Source: CAJAQL01 sp964442965
GTDB taxonomy: Bacteria; Patescibacteriota; Minisyncoccia; UBA6257; 2-01-FULL-56-20
Assembly: GCA_964442965.1 (NCBI GenBank)
Contig: CAYUBE010000030.1
Span: 1-7,430 of the forward strand
Reading direction: 5' to 3'
DNA length: 7,430 nucleotides
Shown: one piece after another, positions 1 through 6,245 of the stretch
Layout: each line of letters begins with the position of its first letter
Numbering within the stretch: the stretch's first letter is position 1
The notes under the pieces: model-generated
The model's input: only the letters and a program-made list of their open reading frames with translations
Told to the model about the DNA's origin: nothing
The model's database searches: none
Program-made: the position numbers and the translations under genes

Positions 1-7
1 GTTGCAT

Positions 8-31
8 GACTTTCCGGTTCGCCGAAAAGTC
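8..31. repeat. Hairpin with TTCG loop
   Basis: GACTTT (8-13) pairs with AAAGTC (26-31). After one C/A mismatch, CGG (15-17) pairs with CCG (22-24), closing a TTCG tetraloop at 18-21. That gives nine base pairs in 24 nt. No T-run follows on either strand, so it does not look like an intrinsic terminator. It may belong to a larger structured region extending left of the window. Confidence 0.5.
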
Positions 32-62
32 TCATATGTATCTGAACTTATGCACGGTCTTA

Positions 63-196
63 AGCTTCCGTCCCTCGGAAGACGGCATCGTTCCCTCCGA
101 CAGGGAAACGTGCCTCGCGCTCACCGCGGCAGGCGGTGCCGTACTGGCACACCTCAAGCCGCCGCGGTTCCGCGATGCTTCCGGGGGACGGAAGCT
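63..196. repeat. Nested inverted-repeat structure, 134 nt
   Basis: The outer arms at 63-81 and 178-196 are complementary at 18 of 19 positions (left arm AGCTTCCGTCCCTCGGAAG). Inside them, CATCG (86-90) can pair with CGATG (173-177). TTCCCT (91-96) pairs with AGGGAA (102-107). ACCGCGGC (123-130) pairs perfectly with GCCGCGGT (161-168) and encloses a further hairpin, GTGCC (136-140) with GGCAC (146-150). The nesting of independent stems suggests either a structured RNA or a MITE-like palindromic element. I see no target-site duplication. No known RNA family is recognised. Confidence 0.6.
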
Positions 197-268
197 CTCG
201 ACTGGGATTTTCACTCAAGTTACTTAAAACAGAAATGCTCCTCCCGGGGTTTCTTTCTGTCGTTCTCG

Positions 269-286
269 TCCCCGCCTTCGCGGGGA
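269..286. repeat. REP-like GC-rich hairpin
   Basis: TCCCCGC (269-275) pairs perfectly with GCGGGGA (280-286) around a CTTC loop. It is followed at 298-306 by GGGAATCCA. The combination resembles the short palindromic repeats scattered between genes in many bacteria, whose core is CCCGC-loop-GCGGG followed by AATCCA. No T-run follows on the plus strand, so a terminator role is unlikely. Whether it is repeated elsewhere in the genome cannot be seen here. Confidence 0.45.
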
Positions 287-350
287 TAAACTCCGACGGG
301 AATCCATGCTTCCAATCTTTATCCTTATACTTTCGCTTATTTAAAAATCG

Positions 351-377
351 AGCCCCGCAGATTGTGCGGGGCTTTTT
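351..377. terminator. Intrinsic terminator after pgsA
   Basis: AGCCCCGCA (351-359) pairs perfectly with TGCGGGGCT (365-373) around a 5-nt loop. On the plus strand the stem runs directly into TTTTT. On the minus strand it is followed by CGA and then TTTTT, so it can also stop minus-strand transcripts. It starts 8 nt beyond the pgsA stop codon and is the natural end of the clpB-to-pgsA transcription unit. Confidence 0.85.
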
Positions 378-384
378 AATTTAG

Positions 385-939
385 CTAACCTTCCTTATGG
401 TTGTACATTTTTAAACCCTGTTTGGCATAATCAATGGCGCTCCACAGTGTGAAAATCACGGAGACGCGTAATACATCTTCTGCCGCCACCGTAAGAACCG
501 GCGACGAGAAGATGTGCTGCAGTATCCACGCCGCAACGGTAAAAACTTGGAATAGTGTTGATATCTTACCCAGCGGTCTCGGCGGAAATTTCTTTACCGA
601 CGTACCGCCCAAAAATATGATGGCAGCCAGAAGGATCAAAAAATCCCGGCAAACCACAACCCAGAAAAACCACCACGGCACAATTCCCGTTACCGCAAGG
701 GATAGAAACGCGGCGAACATGAGGCCCTTGTCCGCCAGAGGATCGAACTTAGCGCCAAATTCGCTGGTATGCCCGTAACGCCGCGCCGACCAGCCATCCA
801 ATATATCCGTGATGGCTGCGGCGATAAACGAGATAAGCGCCAATACGTTATACCCAAAGATCACCAATAAAAATACAACGGGCGCTAGCAACAACCTAAC
901 CGCCGTAAGCGCGTTAGGAACGTTAACTTTCTTTTCCAT
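385..939 (-). CDS. pgsA: CDP-alcohol phosphatidyltransferase, PgsA-like
   Basis: This 184-residue integral membrane enzyme carries the CDP-alcohol phosphotransferase signature DGxxARx8GxxxDxxxD at residues 48-70 (D48, G49, A52, R53, G62, D66, D70). Asp45 lies just before it. These aspartates bind the metal and catalyse transfer of a phosphatidyl group from CDP-diacylglycerol. The N-terminus (VPNALTAVRLLLAPVVF) is typical of PgsA, which makes phosphatidylglycerol phosphate from glycerol 3-phosphate. Length fits the family (about 180-200). Hydrophobic stretches lie near residues 12-44, 72-110 and 127-167. The start is well supported by an AAGGAG ribosome binding site 7 nt upstream. It lies 67 bp after the membrane-protein gene and is followed by a terminator, so it is probably the last gene of an operon. 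The signature alone does not fix the alcohol acceptor, so the exact substrate is inferred. Confidence 0.9.
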   Translation of the reverse strand: MEKKVNVPNALTAVRLLLAPVVFLLVIFGYNVLALISFIAAAITDILDGWSARRYGHTSEFGAKFDPLADKGLMFAAFLSLAVTGIVPWWFFWVVVCRDFLILLAAIIFLGGTSVKKFPPRPLGKISTLFQVFTVAAWILQHIFSSPVLTVAAEDVLRVSVIFTLWSAIDYAKQGLKMYNHKEG

Positions 940-946
940 GCTTCAT

Positions 947-952
947 CTCCTT
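947..952 (-). promoter_or_regulatory. Strong Shine-Dalgarno site of pgsA
   Basis: AAGGAG on the minus strand lies 7 nt before the ATG at 939. It is the only textbook ribosome binding site in the window; the other genes have weak sites or none. This fits pgsA being translated from an internal position of a longer mRNA. Confidence 0.8.
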
Positions 953-1006
953 ATTAAAAATCTGACTTATTATTAGCACGTCTCAAATTCCACGTCTACT
1001 CCACTG

Positions 1007-1729
1007 CTATATCCCCCATTTTGCGCTGGCGAGGACGATGACAAAGAGCATCGCGAGTACGGTACCCGTTATGCGGATCCGACGGGGTTCAAGCTCATGA
1101 AAAAAATATGCCGGCACAAGATCGAGGAGCAATGCGGCAGGGAGGAAGGCGATGATCGACTGATAAATAAAATCGATCGGCAGGAAAAGACTGATCGCAA
1201 GAATTTCAAATATGAAAATAGTTGAAACAAGAACGGCCGCCCGGCGCGGACGCCGGTCACGTTCGTCATCGACTTCCTTACCTCGCCGCGCCACAATAAC
1301 GCCGTTTATGAGTACGCTGAAGGCGATGGCAACAATCCACGCCCAGGCAAGGGAACCCGTCGAAATGCCGGCATACCAGGCCAGAAAAAACTCACGGAAA
1401 AGAAAAAACGAGAGCGCCATGGCGAGAATCGCCCGGGCTGATTTCCGGTCGATAACGAGGAGATCTTTGATAACGAGCAGGTAATAACACAGTGCACCAT
1501 ATACCACAGCCATGAGCGCGGCCGGAGCGGTCGCAAGCGCAACACCCATGAGTACAAGAAACGCCGGAAGATTCCGCCGCGCCTCGAAGAGCGGAAAAAA
1601 ATAGATGCCGCACGCCGCAACGAGGAAGAGCCATGTCGGGAGATACCACCATGCCACCGCAAAAACGGCCGCCCTAATGAGTAATGGCCAGTGAATCTGC
1701 TTTGAAATTGACGTGAGCTTTGGTGCCAT
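1007..1729 (-). CDS. Polytopic membrane protein of unknown function
   Basis: I do not recognise this family. From the ATG at 1729 it is 240 residues with about eight hydrophobic segments, roughly residues 15-30, 33-48, 56-73, 74-90, 98-118, 124-146, 164-183 and 186-208, plus a last one near 220-235. A strongly charged loop (about 147-163, rich in Arg, Lys, Asp and Glu) separates the two halves and is probably cytoplasmic. No catalytic motif is visible. The start is uncertain. The ATG at 1729 lies inside the clpB 3' end (56 bp overlap) and gives a basic N-terminus before the first helix. An in-frame TTG/ATG further upstream is possible, and a GTG at 1657 would avoid the overlap but cut into the first helix. 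None has a clear ribosome binding site. The overlap suggests translational coupling to clpB. A link to envelope stress or lipid synthesis is only suggested by the neighbours. Confidence 0.7.
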   Translation of the reverse strand: MAPKLTSISKQIHWPLLIRAAVFAVAWWYLPTWLFLVAACGIYFFPLFEARRNLPAFLVLMGVALATAPAALMAVVYGALCYYLLVIKDLLVIDRKSARAILAMALSFFLFREFFLAWYAGISTGSLAWAWIVAIAFSVLINGVIVARRGKEVDDERDRRPRRAAVLVSTIFIFEILAISLFLPIDFIYQSIIAFLPAALLLDLVPAYFFHELEPRRIRITGTVLAMLFVIVLASAKWGI

Positions 1730-4325
1730 CTTTGATGTCGCCGCGGATGATCTTATCTGCCAGCTTATCAAGAATGACCTTCTGAATCAAACGCCGGAGC
1801 GGCCGTGCACCGAATTCCGCACTGAACCCTTCGCGCGCGAGGTATTCCCGCGCGGCAGGATCGATTGCAAGTTCGATATGATGAACCTCGCGGAGCTGAC
1901 GCTCGACTGCCGCGAGCTGGATGTCCACGATTTTTTCGAGGTCCTGCTTCCGAAGCGGATTGAAAATCACGATATCGTCCACGCGGTTCAGAAATTCCGG
2001 ACGGAAGCTGTGCCGCAAGGCGTCCATCGTCTTTTTCTTGAAATCATTTTCTTCTTCGGACGCTGCATCCGCGCCAACACTGAAACCGATACGGGACATC
2101 GCTTTCAAATATTCACTGCCGACATTCGACGTCATGATGATGATCGAATTTTTGAAATTCACGGTCTTCCCCTTGCTGTCAGTGAGCCGCCCGTTGTCCA
2201 AAACCTGCAAGAGCAAGTTGAAAACTTCGGGATGTGCTTTCTCGATTTCGTCGAACAAGATCAAGCTGTATGGCCGATGGCGGACCATTTCGGTAAGCTG
2301 GCCGCCTTCGTCGTAACCGACATAGCCCGGCGGCGAACCGACGAGCCGGCTCGTAGCATGGCGTTCCATATACTCCGACATATCGACGCGGATGAGCGCC
2401 TTATCATCGTTGAACATAAACTCGGCGAGCGCGCGGGCAAGTTCGGTCTTGCCGACACCCGTGGGACCAAGAAACATGAATGATCCGATCGGCCGGTCCG
2501 CATCGGAAAGCCCGGCGCGCGCGCGGCGCAACGCCGATGCGACGGCCGTAATGGCCTCGTCCTGGCCAACCACGCGCGAATGGAGCACCTCTTCGATCTT
2601 GATCATCTTCTCGGAATCTGGCTCGAGCATCCGCTTCAAAGGAATGCCGGTCCACACCGACACGACCGCAGCGACATCTTCTTTATCGACGGCATCTTTA
2701 AGAAATCGCGTATCGGTCGCCGATTTCCCGCGCCGTCCTTTTGTGGCGTTTTGGCCGAAATTTTTCTTTTCGAACATCTGGAAATCTTTTTCTGCCCGCG
2801 GGAGTTCCCCGTAGGTGATCTCCGCGACGCGCTCTAAATTGCCGTCGCGCTCTGCGGCGGCGGTTTCCTGTTTCAGAGTTTCAACCTTCTGGCGGAGCTG
2901 ATGCAGAGTCTCAAACTTTATTTTTTCCGTGTGCCACTTCGCCGAAAGTTCGTCGTTCTGGTCTTTGAGCTTTGTGAGTTCACCGTCGATCTCGGTAATG
3001 CGCGCCCTTGCCTTGTCGCCTTCTTTGGTGAGTGCTTGGCGTTCCACCTCAAGTCGCATGATCTCGCGGCGGATCACGTCGATCTCCTTCGGCAAGCTCT
3101 CGGACTCCAACCGCCGCGAGGCAGCCGCTTCGTCGATCAGATCAACTGCCTTGTCGGGTAAAAATCGATCGGTGATGTACCGCGCCGAAAGATTCACGGC
3201 CTCGATGATCGCCTCATCCGCAATGCGAAGGCCGTGATGTATCTCATATTTTTCCTTCAGGCCGCGCAAGATCGCAATGGAATCGTCGATCGACGGTTCC
3301 TCCACCATAATCGGCTGGAATCGCCGCTCGAGCGCCGGATCTTTCTCGATATATTTTTGATATTCGCGAATGGTCGTCGCGCCGATAGCATGAAGCTCGC
3401 CGCGCGCAAGAGCCGGCTTCAGTAAATTCGATGCGTCAACCGCGCCCTCCGCCGCGCCAGCGCCGACGATCGTATGGATCTCATCGATGAATAAAATGAT
3501 GCGCCCGGCGGAATTTGTTACCTCCTTCATGAATGCGCGGAGGCGATCTTCGAATTCGCCCCGGAATTTCGTTCCCGCGATGAGCGAACCAAGGTCAAGC
3601 TGGAGCACCTCCTTTCCTTTTAAAATTTCCGGCACGTCACCGGAGGCGATGCGCTGGGCAAGCCCTTCCACAATCGCGGTCTTGCCGACGCCCGGCTCGC
3701 CGATGAGGCATGGGTTGTTCTTCGTGCGGCGAGACAGAACCTGCATCAAGCGCCGTAATTCTTCGTCACGGCCGATCACCGGATCAAGCTCTCCTTTCTT
3801 CGCTTTGTCACTGATATTCACCGCATATTTTTCCAGTACCTGGAATTTTGTTTCTGGCGTTTCGTCGATCACGCGCGCCGAACCACGAAGCTGGGCAAGC
3901 ATTCGAAACGCCGTCTCGCGGCGAATGCCGAATTTCTCAAGAACACCCTTCGCGGTACTCGCCACCTCAAGCAATGCCAGAAGAAGATGTTCGCAGGAAA
4001 CGAACTCATCCTTCTGCTGTGCGGCAACTTTGGCGGCCTTGTCGAGTACCGCCATAAGTTCAGGCGAAAGATAGAGCTGCCCGACCGGCGCCGAAGAAAC
4101 GATCGGCGGTATGCGATCTAATTCGAAATCGATCTGCTCATCAAGTTTCTCGATATTCACGCCGCACCGTTCGAGGACCGGAACAACGAGCGACTGCTCG
4201 TCTTCGAGAAGCGCCGCCAAAAGATGGAGCGCTTTGAGCTCGCCGTGATTTTTCTGCGCCGCGATGTCCTGCGCGTTCTGCAATGCTTCCTGAGCTTTAA
4301 TGGTGAAACGATGGAAATTTGGCAT
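1674..4325 (-). CDS. clpB: ClpB-type AAA+ disaggregase with an IGF loop
   Basis: This 883-residue cytoplasmic Hsp100 ATPase (ClpB is usually about 860) threads aggregated proteins through a hexamer. Domains in order: double Clp N-domain, about 1-150; first AAA+ module with Walker A GEPGVGKT (209-216), Walker B IILFIDE (276-282), pore loop with Phe254 where Tyr is common, and Arg334/Arg335 fingers; coiled-coil middle domain, about 405-540; second AAA+ module with Walker A GPTGVGKT (620-627), Walker B (687-693), pore Tyr668, and sensor-2 GAR (839-841). The long middle domain marks it as ClpB rather than ClpC. Two features are unusual: an Ile-Gly-Phe at 746-748 where ClpP-binding Clp ATPases have their docking loop, and a basic Ser/Thr/Gly-rich insert near 520-540. 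The ATG at 4325 gives the standard ClpB N-terminus. It probably heads an operon with the next two genes. No CIRCE element is seen. Confidence 0.95.
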   Translation of the reverse strand: MPNFHRFTIKAQEALQNAQDIAAQKNHGELKALHLLAALLEDEQSLVVPVLERCGVNIEKLDEQIDFELDRIPPIVSSAPVGQLYLSPELMAVLDKAAKVAAQQKDEFVSCEHLLLALLEVASTAKGVLEKFGIRRETAFRMLAQLRGSARVIDETPETKFQVLEKYAVNISDKAKKGELDPVIGRDEELRRLMQVLSRRTKNNPCLIGEPGVGKTAIVEGLAQRIASGDVPEILKGKEVLQLDLGSLIAGTKFRGEFEDRLRAFMKEVTNSAGRIILFIDEIHTIVGAGAAEGAVDASNLLKPALARGELHAIGATTIREYQKYIEKDPALERRFQPIMVEEPSIDDSIAILRGLKEKYEIHHGLRIADEAIIEAVNLSARYITDRFLPDKAVDLIDEAAASRRLESESLPKEIDVIRREIMRLEVERQALTKEGDKARARITEIDGELTKLKDQNDELSAKWHTEKIKFETLHQLRQKVETLKQETAAAERDGNLERVAEITYGELPRAEKDFQMFEKKNFGQNATKGRRGKSATDTRFLKDAVDKEDVAAVVSVWTGIPLKRMLEPDSEKMIKIEEVLHSRVVGQDEAITAVASALRRARAGLSDADRPIGSFMFLGPTGVGKTELARALAEFMFNDDKALIRVDMSEYMERHATSRLVGSPPGYVGYDEGGQLTEMVRHRPYSLILFDEIEKAHPEVFNLLLQVLDNGRLTDSKGKTVNFKNSIIIMTSNVGSEYLKAMSRIGFSVGADAASEEENDFKKKTMDALRHSFRPEFLNRVDDIVIFNPLRKQDLEKIVDIQLAAVERQLREVHHIELAIDPAAREYLAREGFSAEFGARPLRRLIQKVILDKLADKIIRGDIKDGTKAHVNFKADSLAITH
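2082..2090 (-). other. IGF tripeptide codons in the clpB second AAA+ module
   Basis: These codons give Ile746-Gly747-Phe748, between the TSN motif (732-734) and RPEFLNR (775-781). In ClpA, ClpC and ClpX a [LIV]G[FL] tripeptide in this loop docks into ClpP. In E. coli and Thermus ClpB the loop lacks the tripeptide and is about ten residues shorter. Here the segment from TSN to RPEF is 40 residues, close to ClpC length. The docking role is inference. Confidence 0.6.
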
Positions 4326-4336
4326 GGTTCTTTATC

Positions 4337-4342
4337 ATTATA
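4337..4342 (-). promoter_or_regulatory. Second possible -10 element close to clpB
   Basis: A perfect TATAAT on the minus strand ends 11 nt before the clpB ATG. No good -35 lies at the proper distance (GAAACA at 18 nt is weak). If used, it would give a very short leader of about 4 nt. The stronger promoter at 4386-4415 makes this a minor or chance site. Confidence 0.35.
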
Positions 4343-4385
4343 CCGAATCCGCGCATAAAATGTTTCAGCGGAATGATATTCGTCA

Positions 4386-4415
4386 ATTATAGTATCACAA
4401 ATTGGTCATTGTCAA
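4386..4415 (-). promoter_or_regulatory. Near-consensus sigma70 promoter of clpB
   Basis: On the minus strand, TTGACA (4410-4415) is followed after 18 bp by TATAAT (4386-4391). Both hexamers match the consensus exactly. The start point would fall near 4379, leaving a leader of about 54 nt before the clpB ATG. The -35 box lies inside an inverted repeat (4406-4438), so the promoter is probably regulated. Confidence 0.75.
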
Positions 4416-4438
4416 TCTCGGGATGAGATTGCCAATGA
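4406..4438. promoter_or_regulatory. 33-bp inverted repeat over the clpB -35 box, candidate operator
   Basis: The arms TCATTGTCAATCTC (4406-4419) and GAGATTGCCAATGA (4425-4438) are complementary at 13 of 14 positions around a 5-bp centre. Each arm itself contains ATTGnCAAT, a small palindrome; their centres (4412 and 4432) are 20 bp apart, two helical turns. The left arm covers the -35 hexamer. No T-run follows, so it does not look like a terminator for the gene upstream. It differs from the HrcA/CIRCE consensus (TTAGCACTC arms, 9-bp spacer). The binding protein is unknown. Confidence 0.6.
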
Positions 4439-4478
4439 TTCCGAATTGATTTCCATAAAGCACGCTCGATGTCCGGTG

Positions 4479-4793
4479 TTAACTTCCTTCACGTATTCCG
4501 ACGCGGCCATTGAGCTGCCGTATTGCTTCAAAAAATTCTTGTTGGCCATCACAAAGCCGACGCTGCCCCTCAAAGAGAATATCGAATTTTGCATTTGCCT
4601 CGGCGCGGAAAATTTCAAACTTTTTTTCAAGATCTTCCATCCGCTCCTCTATGCGCGCCATTCGAGAATTTAACGCACCATATCCCTCCAATAATAAAGA
4701 AAATTTTCCGTTCAGATCTTCGAGGATCATTCCAAAATATCGGTCACGCGCAGCAGCCGAATCCGGAACTTTATCATTATTCTTTCTCTCCAT
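4479..4793 (-). CDS. Small coiled-coil protein of unknown function
   Basis: This 104-residue soluble protein is almost entirely charged heptad-like helix from about residue 21 to 96, with segments such as RMARIEERMEDLEKKFEIF and AKFDILFEGQ. The repeated pattern, in which KFxxLxEG occurs twice (about residues 31-37 and 70-76), resembles small hypothetical coiled-coil proteins often seen in Patescibacteria genomes; I cannot name the family with certainty. It has no signal peptide or membrane segment. The ATG at 4793 is preferred because TATCAT lies exactly 7 nt before it, with TTGTGC 16 bp further up. In-frame alternatives are the ATG at 4802 and a GTG at 4826, neither with a good ribosome binding site. 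It sits alone between htrA and the clpB promoter. A function cannot be assigned. Confidence 0.65.
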   Translation of the reverse strand: MERKNNDKVPDSAAARDRYFGMILEDLNGKFSLLLEGYGALNSRMARIEERMEDLEKKFEIFRAEANAKFDILFEGQRRLCDGQQEFFEAIRQLNGRVGIREGS

Positions 4794-4800
4794 ACCAAAC

Positions 4801-4828
4801 ATGATAACGAGAGAAAACAGGCGCACAA
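4801..4828 (-). promoter_or_regulatory. Possible leaderless promoter of the coiled-coil gene
   Basis: TTGTGC (4823-4828) and TATCAT (4801-4806) are 16 bp apart on the minus strand. The -10-like hexamer ends 7 nt before the ATG at 4793, so transcription would begin at or next to the start codon. The -10 matches consensus at five of six positions and the -35 at three. Confidence 0.4.
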
Positions 4829-4899
4829 GTTTTCTTTAATGAAATTTTAATAAACGGTGGCTGGCCGATCCGTTCCTCTTTCTCCGTTCTCCTTGTTCT

Positions 4900-6177
4900 T
4901 CACTGTCCGGCCGGACGCTTGCTGAGCGTAACCTGCAGGGTCATTTCCTTACCGCCTCGATTGATGGTCAGGGTTACCGTATCGCCCACATTATATCCGG
5001 CAATAACGTCGCCGAGCGCATGATCCGCGTCGATCTGCTGGCTATTTACCTTTTCGATAATATCTTCTGCCTCAATGCCGGCTTTCGCTGCGGGCGACCC
5101 CGGCTCGACGGCGGGACCATCGCTTGAGCCACGGACCAGGGCGCCAACGCTTACGGGAAGATTCTGTTGCTGTGCAATGTCAGAGCTGACCATGAGATAG
5201 CGCACGCCAAGATATGGCGACTCGATATTTCCGGTCGCGCGTACCGAGTTGATGTCGGATTTCGCGCGGTTGATCGGTATTGCGAAACCGATGCTCTGTG
5301 CCCCGGAAGCGACCGCCGTATTGATGCCTATCACCTCGCCCTGCAGGTTGAGAAGCGGCCCGCCGGAATTGCCCGGATTGATGGCAGCGTCGGTCTGGAT
5401 CACGCCCTGGATGGTCTCCTGCTGACCATCCAATTCGTCGCTCGCCGTTACCGTCCGTTCAAGTCCCGAAACGACGCCGACGGAAACCGTATTGGAAAAC
5501 TGGCCCAGGGCATTTCCAATCGCGATCGCAGTCTGCCCAAGTTCGAGGCCGTCCGAGTCCCCCAAGCTCACGGTCGGCAACCCCGTCGCATCTATTTTCA
5601 CCACCGCAAAATCTTGCGACGGATCACGCGCCAGAACCTTGGCTGTATATTTCGTACCGTCGTTGGTAATAACAGTGTACGAGGCGCTCGCGTCAGAAAC
5701 GACATGCTTGTTGGTAAGAATCAATCCGTCCGAAGAAATAATAAAACCGCTTCCGCCACCGACCTCCTGAAGCTGGGTTTTTCCCGTATCGCACGGCTGG
5801 GTCATGTCCGGCGTATTGCCGAAAAACTGCTGAAACTCCGGCGGCAAATCGCTGAATGGATTATAGTGACACTGCTCGACGATCGGCACCTGTTCAGAAA
5901 TAACGATCGAAACGACTGCTGGCGATGCTTTCTTTACGGCATCAATGACCGCCGCCTCGTAGTCATTCGTCGGCGCATAGAGCGCGACGCCCGAACTTGC
6001 CGCAGGCGGCACTGTTTTTATATGAAAGAAGGATGCAACCGCATTCAGCGGGCCTGATTTTGCCCCGCCATTGATCTCGCTCAGAACGACAAGCACACTG
6101 CCAAGAATAATACCAACCACAACCACAGCCGATGCAACGATCAGCCACTTTTTATTTTCTTTATAAATATCATGCAT
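4900..6177 (-). CDS. htrA: HtrA/DegP-family serine protease, membrane-anchored, one PDZ domain
   Basis: This 425-residue (from ATG 6177) trypsin-like protease degrades misfolded proteins outside the cytoplasmic membrane. After a short basic N-terminus, residues 11-33 form a single membrane anchor. The protease domain spans about 73-310, with catalytic His158 (TNKHVV), Asp189 (SQDFAVV) and Ser271 (GNSGGP). One PDZ domain follows (about 320-415). This layout matches DegS and Gram-positive HtrA rather than two-PDZ DegP. An insert before the catalytic His carries two cysteines, C103 and C129, possibly forming a disulfide. Start choice: the open frame reaches a TTG at 6249, but that extension is implausible. 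The ATGs at 6186 and 6177 are both reasonable; 6177 is preferred because a TATAAT covers the 6186 codon and ends 7 nt before 6177. It follows the CAP gene by 68 bp. The symbol is at family level. Confidence 0.93.
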   Translation of the reverse strand: MHDIYKENKKWLIVASAVVVVGIILGSVLVVLSEINGGAKSGPLNAVASFFHIKTVPPAASSGVALYAPTNDYEAAVIDAVKKASPAVVSIVISEQVPIVEQCHYNPFSDLPPEFQQFFGNTPDMTQPCDTGKTQLQEVGGGSGFIISSDGLILTNKHVVSDASASYTVITNDGTKYTAKVLARDPSQDFAVVKIDATGLPTVSLGDSDGLELGQTAIAIGNALGQFSNTVSVGVVSGLERTVTASDELDGQQETIQGVIQTDAAINPGNSGGPLLNLQGEVIGINTAVASGAQSIGFAIPINRAKSDINSVRATGNIESPYLGVRYLMVSSDIAQQQNLPVSVGALVRGSSDGPAVEPGSPAAKAGIEAEDIIEKVNSQQIDADHALGDVIAGYNVGDTVTLTINRGGKEMTLQVTLSKRPAGQ

Positions 6178-6184
6178 ACGTTCC

Positions 6185-6190
6185 ATTATA
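6185..6190 (-). promoter_or_regulatory. -10 hexamer of htrA, possible leaderless promoter
   Basis: A perfect TATAAT on the minus strand ends 7 nt before the ATG at 6177 and overlaps the alternative ATG at 6186. The -35 region is poor (T-rich, around 6207-6213). If active, the mRNA would begin at or beside the 6177 start codon and 6186 could not serve as start. Confidence 0.4.
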
Positions 6191-6245
6191 ATACGGGGCA
6201 AAACAAGAAAAAAGGTGCATCGGCAAAGGATTCTTGAATCGCAAA

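Larger units (their letters stand above)
1..350. other. Non-coding, hairpin-rich left flank; no gene seen
   Basis: I find no convincing gene in this stretch. The short open frames (for example 2-289 on plus and 32-214 on minus) have low-complexity Arg/Pro/Ser-rich translations that resemble no family and have no ribosome binding site. Several inverted repeats occupy the stretch: a hairpin at 8-31, a nested structure at 63-196 and a GC-rich hairpin at 269-286. It lies beyond the terminator of the minus-strand operon. It could be part of an untranslated RNA or a decayed palindromic element continuing to the left of the window. I recognise no tmRNA, RNase P, SRP or 6S RNA signature. Confidence 0.55.

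Noticed and set aside
1713..2483. A 256-codon open frame on the plus strand, antisense to the clpB 3' end
   Set aside because: It lies opposite the highly conserved second AAA+ module and its composition matches a reverse-frame shadow.
4412..4630. A 72-codon minus-strand frame overlapping the coiled-coil gene
   Set aside because: The coiled-coil frame has clear heptads and continues through the overlap. This frame has no start signal or family likeness. A frameshift joining the two was considered, but the 104-residue product already looks complete.
4860..4899. Purine-rich tract on the minus strand after htrA, containing AAGGAG
   Set aside because: No start codon follows at a suitable distance and no hairpin with a T-run is present. 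I see no gene or clear terminator.
5167..6057. A 296-codon open frame on the plus strand, antisense to htrA
   Set aside because: Its translation is Arg/His-rich with no domain, it has no ribosome binding site, and it mirrors the well-supported htrA gene, so it is a shadow frame.
6218..6245. Small palindrome GATTCAAGAATC after the CAP stop codon with T-runs further on
   Set aside because: The stem is AT-rich with only a 2-nt loop and the T-run is some 16 nt away, so it is not a convincing terminator.
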